A program made the translations under genes and the position numbers. Below, piece by piece: positions 10,570 through 20,862 of a stretch of DNA of 64,000 bases. The stretch lies in contig CM055816.1 in the NCBI GenBank assembly GCA_029582265.1, forward strand, positions 22,965,825-23,029,824, in the 5' to 3' direction. How positions within the stretch are numbered: position 1 is the first letter of the stretch; the number at the start of each line of letters is the position of its first letter. The notes below the pieces were generated by a model. It did not search any database, was not told the DNA's origin, and saw only the letters and a program-made list of their open reading frames with translations. The DNA comes from Zoroaster sp. YZ-2022 (lineage: Eukaryota; Echinodermata; Asteroidea; Forcipulatida; Zoroasteridae).

Positions 10570-11877
10570 ATGGTTGCTTCAGCTAAAAAAGATTATTATC
10601 ATAATCGTGTTCAAAAACTAAAAAATAAAAATCCTGCTGGGTGGTATCGTACCATAAAATTGATGACATCGGGCACTACTTCCAATCCTACAATCAACCC
10701 ACCACCTGGTACGAATTGTAGTAATGCTCTAGATATCGCCAATAGCATTAATAATCATTTTACATCGATTGGTAATGATCTGTGCCCTTTAGATTTATCA
10801 TCACTTCCTACATATCTCCCTTCTCCCGAACCTTGCCCAACTGTTCAAGAATGGGAGGTTTATTTTCAACTTAAAAAAATCAGTTGTAGGAAGGCAGGAG
10901 GTCCAGATGGAATCCCAGCCCCGATTATTCGTGAATTTGCATATGAATTAAGTAAACCACTATCACACATTATTAATTCATCGTACCAAGAAGGAGTTGT
11001 TCCTAATCAGTGGAAAAAAGCAATTGTTATACCTTTACCGAAAAGTTCTCCTCCAACTTGGAATAAGCTCCGGCCAATTTCCTCAACTGATCATTTTGCC
11101 AAATTAGCTGAGCATTTTGTTGTTCAGCGGATTACTTCAGATATTCAAGGGAACCTGGATCCAAATCATTATGGTAATAGGAAGGGAGTGTCGACATCTC
11201 ATTATTTAGTTAAACTTGTTGATAATTTATGCGCTCATGCTGAGTTTACAAAAAGTCACAGTTCCTTGGTTGTTACAGATTTTAGTAAGGCATTTGATCT
11301 TGTTGATCATAACATTGTTGTCCGTGATTTGCTTCGTTTGGGAACACGCCAATCGGTTATCCCTTGGGTTTGTAGTTTTCTGACCGAGAGATCTCAGTGT
11401 GTCAGGTATAAAAATTGTCTGTCCAATTTTAATGTACTTAAGGGTGGTCTCCCACAAGGGACTAGATTCGGACCATTGGGTTTTCTTGCAAAATTCAATA
11501 GTGCTGTTCGTTTTGAAAATACCGCTTACAGTCGATTACTTAGTCTGAAATATGTCGATGATATGACTATTGTGGAGAACAGTGGAAGTAATGATCCTCA
11601 CAATATGCAATCTGTTCTGAATGAATTTAGTGAATGGGCTGTGCAAAATAATATGAAAGTCAACCCAGATAAATGTACTAGCATGAATACCCCGCAGCTC
11701 CCTCCTCTACAGATTTCCACCACCGATCTCCACATAGTCGATTGTGTAAAGATTCTCGGTGTTTTGATTAGTTCTGACCTCAAATGGGATAAACATATTG
11801 ATCAGATTTATAAAAAAGCTAGTAATAAGATATACATGCTTAAACTGTTGAAAAAAATTCCATTTATCCCTCCCTGA
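10570..11877 (+). pseudogene. LINE reverse transcriptase, truncated and frameshifted
   Basis: The 435-residue frame has the order of motifs seen in non-LTR reverse transcriptases: KAGGPDGIPAPIIREF, a PLPKSS...LRPIS stretch, DFSKAFDLVDH, GGLPQGTRFGPL and the catalytic YVDD. The open part continues upstream of the ATG to the insertion point. After 11877 the thumb/C-terminal part continues in another frame (TEYAAPVWNAG near 11920 and QKRALKIILG near 11985), with a stop between, so the protein is broken. The clade looks like the Jockey/CR1/L2 side of the non-LTR tree; this is a judgement from motif style only. Confidence 0.9.
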
Positions 11878-11934
11878 TGTATTAACTATTTATAAGGGTT
11901 ACATACGACCACAGACGGAATATGCAGCACCAGT

Positions 11935-12210
11935 ATGGAATGCAGGGTTAAATTAACTAGAGCTCATGTCAACAAATTAGAGAGTATTCAAAAACGTGCT
12001 CTTAAAATTATTTTGGGCTTGGGTTATTTAGACTACGATCATGCCCTTATTAAGTGCAATTTGATTTCTCTCCAAGATCGTAGAAAAGACCTTTGCTTCA
12101 ACTTTGCAATTTTTTTTATAGAGAATCTGACGTATTCTGTCATTGGTTACCCCAATCAAGAGGTTATAATGTTCAATATCAACTCAGAAATAGTAACAAT
12201 CTTTCAGTAA
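11935..12210 (+). pseudogene. LINE ORF2 C-terminal remnant
   Basis: The segment with LESIQKRALKIILG is the usual end of metazoan LINE reverse transcriptase proteins. It is separated from the preceding frame by a frameshift and a stop near 11950. It belongs to the LINE at 10533-12470. Confidence 0.8.
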
Positions 12211-12834
12211 TTAAGTGCAAAACAAACAGATATAAAAATAGTCCGATGCCTTACTTCGTCAGTATTTTGAACCAAAAATAATTTTATCTTTTTACATTAA
12301 TTGTGTTGTTTTTTCAGATGTATTTTATGTAGTTTTCTATATCGGTAATTTTTTTACAGTAACTGTTTGTACTCCTAATGTTTTTAAATTGTAAACATTG
12401 TTGCAATTTAGCCTCAGGGCTACAAATGCATTGTTTTAATAAACCAGAATAATAATAATAATAATAAGTATAACTATGCTTCCATTTCGTTTGTACATGC
12501 TAGAAAGTGCCAATAAATATTCGCAAAGAATAATTTGTTTAACTTTATCAAAGTGGTTGAGACAAGTAGTTGTTGCATTGTAAGCAAATATGAAATGTAA
12601 ATGTTACTACCCGATCAATTGCAATGTTAGAAAAAAAAGCCTATTAAACTATGTACATGTAAGTCAAATACTTTGCTGAAAAGACAATTTGTAATATATT
12701 CAGTGCTCAAACAGGATATGAATTGGATTTAAATTGTTACCATTGTTTTCTGAAAGAGTGGAAAGGTTAAAGGACAAAAAATGATACGATCAAATCTTAT
12801 TTAGTAAATAATCGTAGTGGAAAATGTATTTACT

Positions 12835-12917
12835 CAAATTGCTGTAATATAAATGATGTGGCACATGACTTCCACTAAATAGTGGAAGTCATGTGCCACA
12901 TCATTAACAGCAATTGT
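12835..12917. repeat. long perfect palindrome, copy 1 only
   Basis: Arms 12852-12877 and 12880-12905 are perfect 26-base inverted copies with a 2-base spacer; weaker pairing extends to about 12835 and 12917. The corresponding place in copy 2 (near 56870) has only one arm fragment (ATGATGTGACACATG). Confidence 0.95.
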
Positions 12918-12992
12918 AAATACACATACACAATTGTAAATACACATACACAATTGTAAATACACATACACAATTGCAAATACACATACAAA
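12911..12992 (+). repeat. 20-bp tandem repeat, about 4 copies
   Basis: The unit CAATTGTAAATACACATACA is repeated about four times, with one C for T change in the last full unit. It directly follows the palindrome. It has no unique spacers and is not a CRISPR. Confidence 0.95.
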
Positions 12993-13113
12993 CATTAATG
13001 TCAAATGATGGAAGGAAAAAGCTTGTGTTGTTTACAATGCAGTCATCAAAATATCTTATATTTTGTTGAATGTTTGTAATCATAAGTAAGGCACTTTATC
13101 TCAAATGTTAGAA

Positions 13114-13550
13114 AGAGGATAGTTCCGACAAGTAAGACTCTGTGGACTCAAAATGTCTGCCGCCTCGTGTCATTGTGTTGTATGTATACTGAGGCGAAGT
13201 CGTCCACTGTGATAAAAGTACATGTCAAGTCGCAGGTAATCTCTCTATACGTGATGGTGCTGTTGATGAAAAGCGCCCTCTGTGGAATGCCATTTTAGAC
13301 ATGGGAGTATTAAAGATGCATTTTCAGTGTGAATCCTTATTTTCTTGTAATTTTTGGTTTCGTTAAAGGGAATGTACAACTTTTGAAATTACCCGATTAC
13401 AAAATGACAAAATTGTTAGCCAAAACATAGCTTCTGTCTGGATTGCTTTTATTTAGGAAAAAACACGAAACATATGCACATTTTAAAAACTTTTCTCATG
13501 ACTCAGTGTATTCCACATTGAGCTGAAATGTTCACAGATTGATTATTTAA
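13114..13550. other. intergenic, no gene seen
   Basis: No gene recognised. The duplication with 57049 has ended. A GCGCCCTCTGTGG motif occurs at 13270. Confidence 0.45.
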
Positions 13551-14090
13551 ATGTATGTGTATCTTGATTCAAAGAGTAAGCATACTCACAGAAGCAGTTT
13601 TGCCAACATTACCAATGATGTACCTTGTATGTATATCTTGATTCAAAGAGAGTAAGCATACTCACAGAAGCAGTTTTACCAACATTACCAATGATGTACG
13701 TTGTATGTATATCTTGATTCAAAGAGAGTAAGCGTAGGCCTACTCATAGAAGCAGTTTGGCCAACATTACCAATGTTGTACCTTGTATGTGTATCTTGAT
13801 TCAAAGAGAGTAAGCATACTCATAGAAGCAGTTTTGCCAACATTACCAATGTTGTACCTTGTATGTATGTCTTGATTCAAAGAGAGTAATCATACTCATA
13901 GAAGCAGTTTTGCCAACATTACCAATGATGTACCTTGTATGTATATCTTGATTCAAAGAGAGTAAGCATACTCATAGAAGCAGTTTTGCCAACATTACCA
14001 ATGCTGTACCTTGTATGTATATCTTGATTCAAAGAGAGTAAGCATACTCATAGAAGCAGTTTTGCCAACAACAATTTTTGTACCTTCCCT
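13551..14090 (+). repeat. 76-80-bp tandem array, about 7 copies
   Basis: The phrase ATCTTGATTCAAAGAGAGTA recurs about every 76-80 bases, each time followed by GCAGTTTTGCCAACATTACC and a TGTACCTTGTATG segment. Copies differ by a few bases. Single diverged units are also found near 10080 and 22965, so the array grew from a dispersed repeat. Confidence 0.9.
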
Positions 14091-15549
14091 TTCAGTACAT
14101 TCACAATAATACTGTCAATTAAGCCATTTCACCAAGTAATTTACAGGGGAATAGATAAAGAGTAATAAATTGAGTTAATGAATATATAACTTTGTGTGTT
14201 ATATTCATTATTGGTTGATGGCATACGGGTTAACAAAGCTTCGGTAAATTATTTGGTGTAGGCCTAACGTCTCAGTTGAAATTAATTTTCTTCCCTTTTA
14301 CATCGATTGGTAATTTTCTTTCATTTGTACGAAATACACTGCTTGAGTCGAAACGTGTTGCCACTATGGACCTTTTCTGCAGTTAGAAAAAGTAAATAAA
14401 AACGAGACGTAAACTACTGACGGTTTAACAATGCTTCAGTGAATTATTTTGTTGATAACAATATCATTTAAAAGCAAACTTCTCCACAAATAAATTGAAG
14501 TCAACCGATTAAAAACAATTTGCAGGTGAAATAGCCAGACTCACGGAATATAAATAGTTAAAGCAATGTATGCAGTGAGTACAAATTTGGGAGGTTCATA
14601 TTTCCACTTGTTTTCATTGTTGTACCCTGCTGTTTGGTTTCCCATGATTTTGCACATGGGGATTCTGAGATTTTTGTCTCAGACATTGGGGGGGGGGGGG
14701 CATGCTGCCTCATGAGCCCTGTAATCATGTGACTGATATAAATACTATAGGCAGGCAGGGCCGTAGCGAGCGTAGGGGGGTGGGTGGGGTGTGACACCAT
14801 CAATCATTTTTCTCAGTCGGCATTAGAGCCTCAGTTGGCAAATGAAGCATGTAAATCAAGATACTAGAGCAAGGGTTTGCCGACTGCAAATGTATCGTGT
14901 TTCTAAGCACTGATGATTTGCCGAGTTGTCTGTTATCAGTTGTTTTTAATTTGAAATTTTACTCACGGAAAGAGCTCCAGTTTCGGGTGGTTGTGTAAAA
15001 TTTGAAGAAAAAAATTAATTAAAATAAAACAAATCCACTCAAGACACAAAACAAACTTAAAATTGTTTTTTTTATATTCATATCAACTGATAAGCTTTGA
15101 TAATACAGTGGTATCCATACTTTTATGGATGTGTACAAAGACCCTCAACTTGACTCTAGAATGATAGGCTTATATCATGAAATGGATTGAAAGACTGAAT
15201 CGCAAATGAGCTTAACAGGTTATTGGGTCGATCACCATGGGAACCTTGATATGTTTGGAAACCCCCTGATGTTGAAATGTAACAATTGGAAATTCCCACA
15301 AGACAAACTTGGCCACGGTAATAATGCAAATTATATATACCAGCAGTAGTATGAGTTCCAATCCTGGTTCCTCAGAGTACCTTAACCTGCTACGGACATT
15401 GTGGAGAGTATTGCTACTAGGTAACTTTGTTGTCAACAATTAGCATATTAATGCAGGTCATAAATAAATTGCCTCCAACATTTGTCTCCAATGAAATAAA
15501 TAATATTGTTACGAATCTTACCCTTTGATTTTGATAAATATTAGTACAC
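14091..15549. other. intergenic, no gene seen
   Basis: AT-rich DNA with no recognisable gene. A G-run at 14691-14700 and a CAGGGCCGTAGCGAGCGTA sequence at 14757 suggest an end of a hAT-like MITE, but no matching partner end was found. Confidence 0.45.
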
Positions 15550-16150
15550 CTTATAGTCAGGGACGGATTAACCCCCACTAGGGCCCCTGGGCCGATCATT
15601 TTCAAGGCCCCCCTGAGGCCCCTCCTCAATGGGACCTCTCAAAGTGGGCCCTTTGAGGACCACTGCTTCACAGTACGGTGGAGCAGTGGTCCTCAAAGGG
15701 CCCACTTTGGACCCCCAGCCTGGAGGGCCCCAGCCCTCAGGAGCCTGCGTTTGAGGCTCAGACCCAGCGAGAATCACTACTGTACAGAGGAGGGGCGGGG
15801 CCCGCACACATTTGATATTTGATTAACCTATACATTTCATTTTAGGCCTCGTGTCCCAGTTCCCCCCAAGGGCCTGTGAGAGACAAGGGCCCCTGCTAGC
15901 CTACACCGTACAAAGCTGGGCTTTGTACGGTGTAGCAGTGGTCCTCAAAGGGCCCACTTTAAGGGGTCCCCAGCAGGGACCTCCAGCCTGGGGGGGGGGG
16001 GCCTGAAGGCCGGGCCCCAGGAGCTCTTGTCAGGGCCTCAAACCCAGTACCGCGCCGCGCGGTCCAGTTTCCCCGAAGGGCCCCTGAGAGCCAAGGGCCC
16101 CTGGGCCCCGGCCCCACCGGCCCAATGGCTAATCTGGCCCTGCTTATAGT
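15550..16150. mobile_element. hAT-type MITE, GC-rich, perfect 8-bp target duplication
   Basis: Element 15558-16142 starts CAGGGACGGATTA and ends with the inverse-like AATCTGGCCCTG. It is flanked on both sides by CTTATAGT (15550-15557 and 16143-16150), a perfect 8-bp duplication. The interior is much richer in GC than its surroundings and contains a hairpin (about 15639-15715) whose GTGGTCCTCAAAGGGCCCAC arm is present again at 15943. No transposase frame is present. Confidence 0.9.
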
Positions 16151-16894
16151 TCACTTCTTCCACTTCCAATATTTTGCTGACGATGCAATTTCAAGCAGTC
16201 TAAGTCCCAGGGTTGTTTCCCCGGACCCTCGATTGTCCGCTATGAATATGCAATCCTTACAAGGACGCTACTTTTGCTCATGCATATCCAGCGCCAACGC
16301 AATGCATAATGCAACACCAGCGAGAGCCTTGCGTGCGTGCCACACCCTCCCGCCATGTGGCTTGGAGCCGTCCTTTGGACTTAGTCTATTTTCCGAATAC
16401 TTTCCTCGGAGTCCACCCCTTCACACTGAACACGGTTCGTGGGTGAACCACAGCCAAACAGTCACCGTGACTAACCCGCTCAGTCATTAGCCGTGGCCCG
16501 CGTGTAGTGCTCCCTAACCCAAGCACAGCTGCTGTTCCCCTCATGCACTAATAGCTTAGCATCCAAGCAAATAGCTTAACATGCCCGGTAAGCATTTTCC
16601 CCTTGAACACGCCCTCCTTTCTAAGTTGTCGATCACTTCACTTTCGTCAAATACCTTTCCATATATGGAACAAGGACCTGTTGTATGTCATGATTTTGCA
16701 CACGGTTCTACCCATAGACGCGGAAGCCAAGCTTCTCATTGGCTAAGACGCTAAAGTAGGCTTACGTTTTATTTATTCCTAGGCCCCAGATTTCTATATA
16801 AACCCGAGATTTCCTGATCTCGGCGGAAAGTGTGGTTCCGAATGATGTCTTGTGCGACTCGATCCAATCTATGACAGTGCGATATACCAAACTA
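16151..16894. other. unassigned DNA left of Tc1 element
   Basis: No gene recognised; the open frame at 16125-16490 shows no domain and starts inside the MITE. TATATAAAC at 16795 looks like a TATA box. Together with 18610-19085 on the other side of the Tc1 insertion this may be one interrupted older element. Confidence 0.35.
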
Positions 16895-18607
16895 AAACCC
16901 CTCAAAAAAAAGTTCTGCAATTCAAGTTTGAGGGATGATATCTTTCTTGTTACTGATGTATGAAAAAAGAAACTGGTGTCATTGAAAAGCTTGATTATTC
17001 CTCTTTACAATGATGTGCCATCTGCCGTGATTATGTAATCATGGAATGTGCAGTATTCCTGAATATAGGGCAAAGTCTGAAGTGAAATGTTGCAAAAAGC
17101 ATTGTTTTCAACACCGAAGTCTCCATTTCTTGTGAAGATGCAATGTGTTTTGAATAGTGCCCAGATGACAGTGCATGTCTTGCATGAATGTCAATGGTGC
17201 CTTCAATAATGTTTGTGTGAGGTAGAGCTGCAGTTTACTGAGTGGTCGTTTGTAAGATGTTTAAAGATGCCACGCTTATCGAATCTCCTAAAGGCCCAAA
17301 CAATTGGACAACTCCAAGCAGGTGTACCCCAAAACGATGTTGCGGGCCCGGTTTGGGGTGAGGCAACACCATATCAAGATTGCGGGCGAAATTTCTTGAA
17401 ACTGGGGAAGTTAAAGACAGGCCGAGGTGGGCGGCCAAAAACAACCCCCACGAGAAGATCGGTATATCACACTGTCTGCATTAAGGAATCTGAAGGCTAT
17501 CCGCAAGAAATCTCCGAGACAGATTTGCAAAGGCGATTGGCAGAAGATTGTCTGATCAGACAATCAGGAACCGGCTCCACGCAACCAACTTGCGGGCTCG
17601 TAAAGCTGCAAGAAAACCGGCAATGACTGCCTTCCACCGTCATGCCCGTATGCGCTGGTGTCGTGAACACTTGCGATGGAACCAGGAGATGTGGCAATCT
17701 GTTCTCTTTTCCGATGAGTCAAGATTCTGTCTCAGGAAGCTGGACGGCAGGATCAAGGTCTGGCGACGTCCTGGCGAACGATTTGCGGATTGTTGCGTCG
17801 ACAGAGTGACAGCGTTTGGAGGGGGAAGTGTAATGGTGTGGGGCGGCATCTCAGCAGTGGGCAAAACGCCGCTTATCGTCATCGATGGCAACATGACGGC
17901 CCAGCGATTCAGAGATTAAGTCCTTCAGCCAGTGGCACTTCCGTATTTGCGCCGTAACCTTGGACCGAATGCCGTCTTCCAAGATGACAACGCTCGTCCG
18001 CATAGAGCATGAAAGGATCATCAATGAGTACCTGCGGAATGAGGGCATTGAGAGGATGGAATGGCCAGCGAGCAGCCCTGACCTCAACCCCATCGAACAC
18101 TTGTGGGATCAGCTCGGCCGGTCTGTCAGGCAGAGAGTGACTGATCGCACGACATTAGCAGACCTGCGGCTGATCCTTGTGGAACGCCATCCCACAGCTT
18201 CGTGTGACGAGGCTGGTGAACAGCATGAGGAGGAGGTGTCAGGCCGTGGTTGCTGTGTTCGGGTCATCTACCCGCTACTGACTTACTGAGATGTAACCAT
18301 TTCTCCAATAAAAAGAAGGAGAGGAGAGAGTGAGAGAAAAAAAATTGTCTGTGTCTTCATTGTTTTGTCATTAAAGTTTGGATGAATTCACTATTGAAAA
18401 CAACGAATATTGCAACATTTCATTTTTGACCTTGCTGCATATTCAGAAGGACTGCGCATTCCATGATTGCATAAGCATCACAAATGACACATCATTGTAA
18501 AGAGGAATAATCAAGCTTTCTGATGATACCACATTCACGTATGATGATGAAGCAACAAGAGATATATTACCCATCAAATTTGAATTGCAGAACTTTTTTA
18601 AGGGGTT
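16895..18607 (+). mobile_element. Tc1-like transposon with ~210-bp inverted repeats
   Basis: The element is 1713 bases and is flanked by TA at 16893-16894 and 18608-18609. The inverted repeats (about 16895-17115 and 18395-18607) share AAAGTTCTGCAATTC, GCTTGATTATTCCTCTTTAC and CAATCATGGAATG-like segments. TA target, size and the DD34E-type transposase inside identify the Tc1 branch of Tc1/mariner. Confidence 0.93.
17267..18230 (+). pseudogene. Tc1 transposase, frameshifted
   Basis: The N-terminal helix-turn-helix region starts MPRLSNLLKAQTIGQLQAG at 17267. The GGRPKTT linker, the DESRF motif with the first catalytic Asp, the QDDNARPH motif with the second, and PDLNPIEHLWD with the Glu follow in order, as in Tc1 family transposases that cut and paste DNA at TA sites. 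The parts lie in at least three frames: shifts occur around 17340-17420 and 17535-17550, and again after a stop at 17919. The protein cannot be made from this copy. Confidence 0.92.
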
Positions 18608-18609
18608 TA

Positions 18610-19085
18610 TTACGGTCCAGAGCCTCGTTCGTTGAACCAATGGTGCAGTGCGTCGCCATTGGTTCGCTTAACATGTAGTTAATGCGGTCTGATACACACT
18701 CTGGCCCCGTCCAGACACCCTGTGTATGTAGTCAAGCCCCGGTGGTCCCCGTCGTCGAGACCGACCAGACGACCGTCCCTCGGTATAGCAGTGCCCGTAC
18801 CGTATACCGAGTGACAAGCCGCATGAACGAACGATGGTCCCCACTGACTGTACCCAATAGTTGGTATTCGTACACCCTATTCGGAACTTAGCACAAGTAT
18901 ATAAGTTTAACTATTGACATGTACCAATACGCTACCACTTCTGTCATACATGTTATTTAGTGCCTGTTATTATTGTTAAACAGTGATGTTAATAAACCAA
19001 CCCCATTGATTGAGATTTTCACAACAAAGTTTGTGTCCGACTATTATTTTGTTGACCCACAAAAGTGCGGAATGCAACAATATTT
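18610..19085. other. possible LTR-like remnant
   Basis: A TATATAAG box (about 18898) is followed by AATAAACC (about 18991) and a CA-ended, T-rich segment. This order resembles the U3-R-U5 layout of a retroelement LTR, but no partner repeat or coding region was found. The call is weak. Confidence 0.25.
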
Positions 19086-20722
19086 CAAAGCGCTGAAGAC
19101 CAGATATAACTCCATAATTAAACATACATTTTCAATGAAGGTTTGTTGATCACTGGGCCAAAAGGTCGCTCAAGGTTGGAGGTTCTATAAAGACAAGTAA
19201 TTAGGGGTTAATTAGGGGACAATACCAACTTGAAAGACAAAATAACTTGCTTGGTATCATCTTAAAACCAATTAAGCTTTTAGATAAGAATTCGCTCAGT
19301 TTATTTTCTGCTATGAATTAGAGTATGTCATATACCAGTATGTCGCATATGGGTTTGCATAGTAAGGAAACAAAATTAAATCAAATCCTGGCATCAGCTA
19401 CCCCTAGGCTGATTTTTGTTTCTCATGGAAACACATTATTTCTAAAATTAGATAAAACTTTACTACAGGGCAATACTGAAACATCGTAAGAGACTGCAGC
19501 CGAATAGCTACCAACTTAGAATATCATCATAGAGAGAAAGATCCAAACACAACAGTAAGTAAAATGTTGAAGAACAATTAATATTTAGGGTATTCTAATC
19601 AAGTAATACTAAACAAATCAATGACGAAGAAGAAAGACGCAGATTTACTATTTCATGAGCGACACTGGCTGTGCACCATCAGTAAACATGGATCGGACTA
19701 GCATGAATGTCAGATATTTGTATTAGTGCATTAACTGTCATTAACTGTATTGAATGGAATGTACAAGAGTTTCTACGAGTATTCTTACTTTCACATTTAA
19801 CAACCAACCTATGAAAGTTTCACACGACAAAATAGTGAAAAGCATATACATGCACTTCAAATTCATTGGATCATGGAATTTTGATCTTATTAAACAGTAA
19901 CTGTTATTGGGATTTATTTTACTGATTTTACTTTAATGGTAGTATAAATATGCAAAAGATACCGTCAACTTTACATCATGTAAGTGTTATGTAAAGCTGT
20001 GATAAATGGTTCAGTTCAAATGTTTAAATGTAAATGAAATATTGAAAACTTCGTTTAATATCAATGTGAACAACAACTTGCAACCTTTAAGAACTACGTA
20101 TTATTGTATATAATAATATGATTTTAACTCTCAAAAACGAAAATTTTAAATTTCTATTTTCAGCTGCGAACTGACTTAAACAATTATAAGAAATCGTTTT
20201 AAAAGCTTTTAACAGGATCAAATCGCTTTACAACTAAAAGAAAAATTCAATCTCAAGCAGAAGCCAGGCAGAAATTTTTGAACATTTGGATTGATGAGGA
20301 TTCTCTGATGTGTACTGGAATTTTGTTCATTTCTTTGGGCGTGTAACTAAAAATGTTTTGTCACCGGTGTCGTTTGTTTTTTATTGTTACATATCGTTAA
20401 CGTGGGATTTGTCAGATGTAGAACTAATTCCCTTCCTACCCGATTCATGACAGTAGTTCAGCTATGCAGGAGAGGGCTATACCCTGTTGAGACTTGGTAG
20501 TGATTTGAAAAGGATATAAAGTTTGTGTGGTAACCAGTATAGCTGCTGAATAAAGCCTGAAGCATATCCTAAACGGCCAATTAAAAATACAAGCCTGGCA
20601 GCATGATTTTGGAGTGTGTTCCGCTCACACTAACACCATACAACAATAATTGCAGCAGTCACTGCGAGAGGTGATGATGCGAAAAACAGAGTAGGGTGGA
20701 GAAGGGTGAACGAGTATTAAGG
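19086..20722. other. intergenic, no gene seen
   Basis: AT-rich DNA with no open frame that resembles a known protein and no repeat whose limits I could define. Confidence 0.5.
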
Positions 20723-20862
20723 CTGATAGGGTCATTGTCACCTGGGGGTGCTCCCTAATGGTACCCAGGCAATCTCAATCATATGTACCTGAGAGGACTT
20801 TTAGTATTACCTGGGCACCATTGGTGAGTAGGTAGTACCCTGGGTGACAATGACCCTGTCAG
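20723..20862. repeat. 140-bp hairpin element
   Basis: The left end CTGATAGGGTCATTGTCACC is the near-inverse of the right end GGTGACAATGACCCTGTCAG, and further internal pairing (TGGTACCCAGG with CCTGGGCACCA) makes the unit a hairpin. Part of the same sequence recurs at 24455-24515 beside GATTGAGATTGCCTGGGTA. Confidence 0.85.

Larger units (their letters stand above)
10533..12470 (+). mobile_element. 5'-truncated LINE, inserted inside the duplicated block
   Basis: Copy 2 of the duplication reads straight through at about 56473, whereas copy 1 holds this insert between GCCGTGTATAAG and TATAACTATGC. The insert begins inside a reverse transcriptase-type reading frame, ends in an AAT-rich tail (about 12450-12468), and may have a 5-bp target duplication (ATAAG on both sides). 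Truncation at the 5' end and a simple 3' tail are typical of target-primed reverse transcription. The endonuclease domain is missing. Confidence 0.9.
8515..13113 (+). repeat. segmental duplication, copy 1
   Basis: From GTCTGAACCAG (about 8524) to the CATAAGTAAGGCAC region (about 13085-13113) the sequence is collinear with 54505-57049 at high identity, covering both coding and downstream noncoding DNA. Copy 1 is longer mainly because of a LINE (10533-12470), a palindrome and a 20-bp tandem repeat that copy 2 lacks. Confidence 0.9.

Noticed and set aside
12911..12992. CRISPR-like regular repeat
   Set aside because: The 20-bp units are directly adjacent with no unique spacers, and the genome is clearly eukaryotic.
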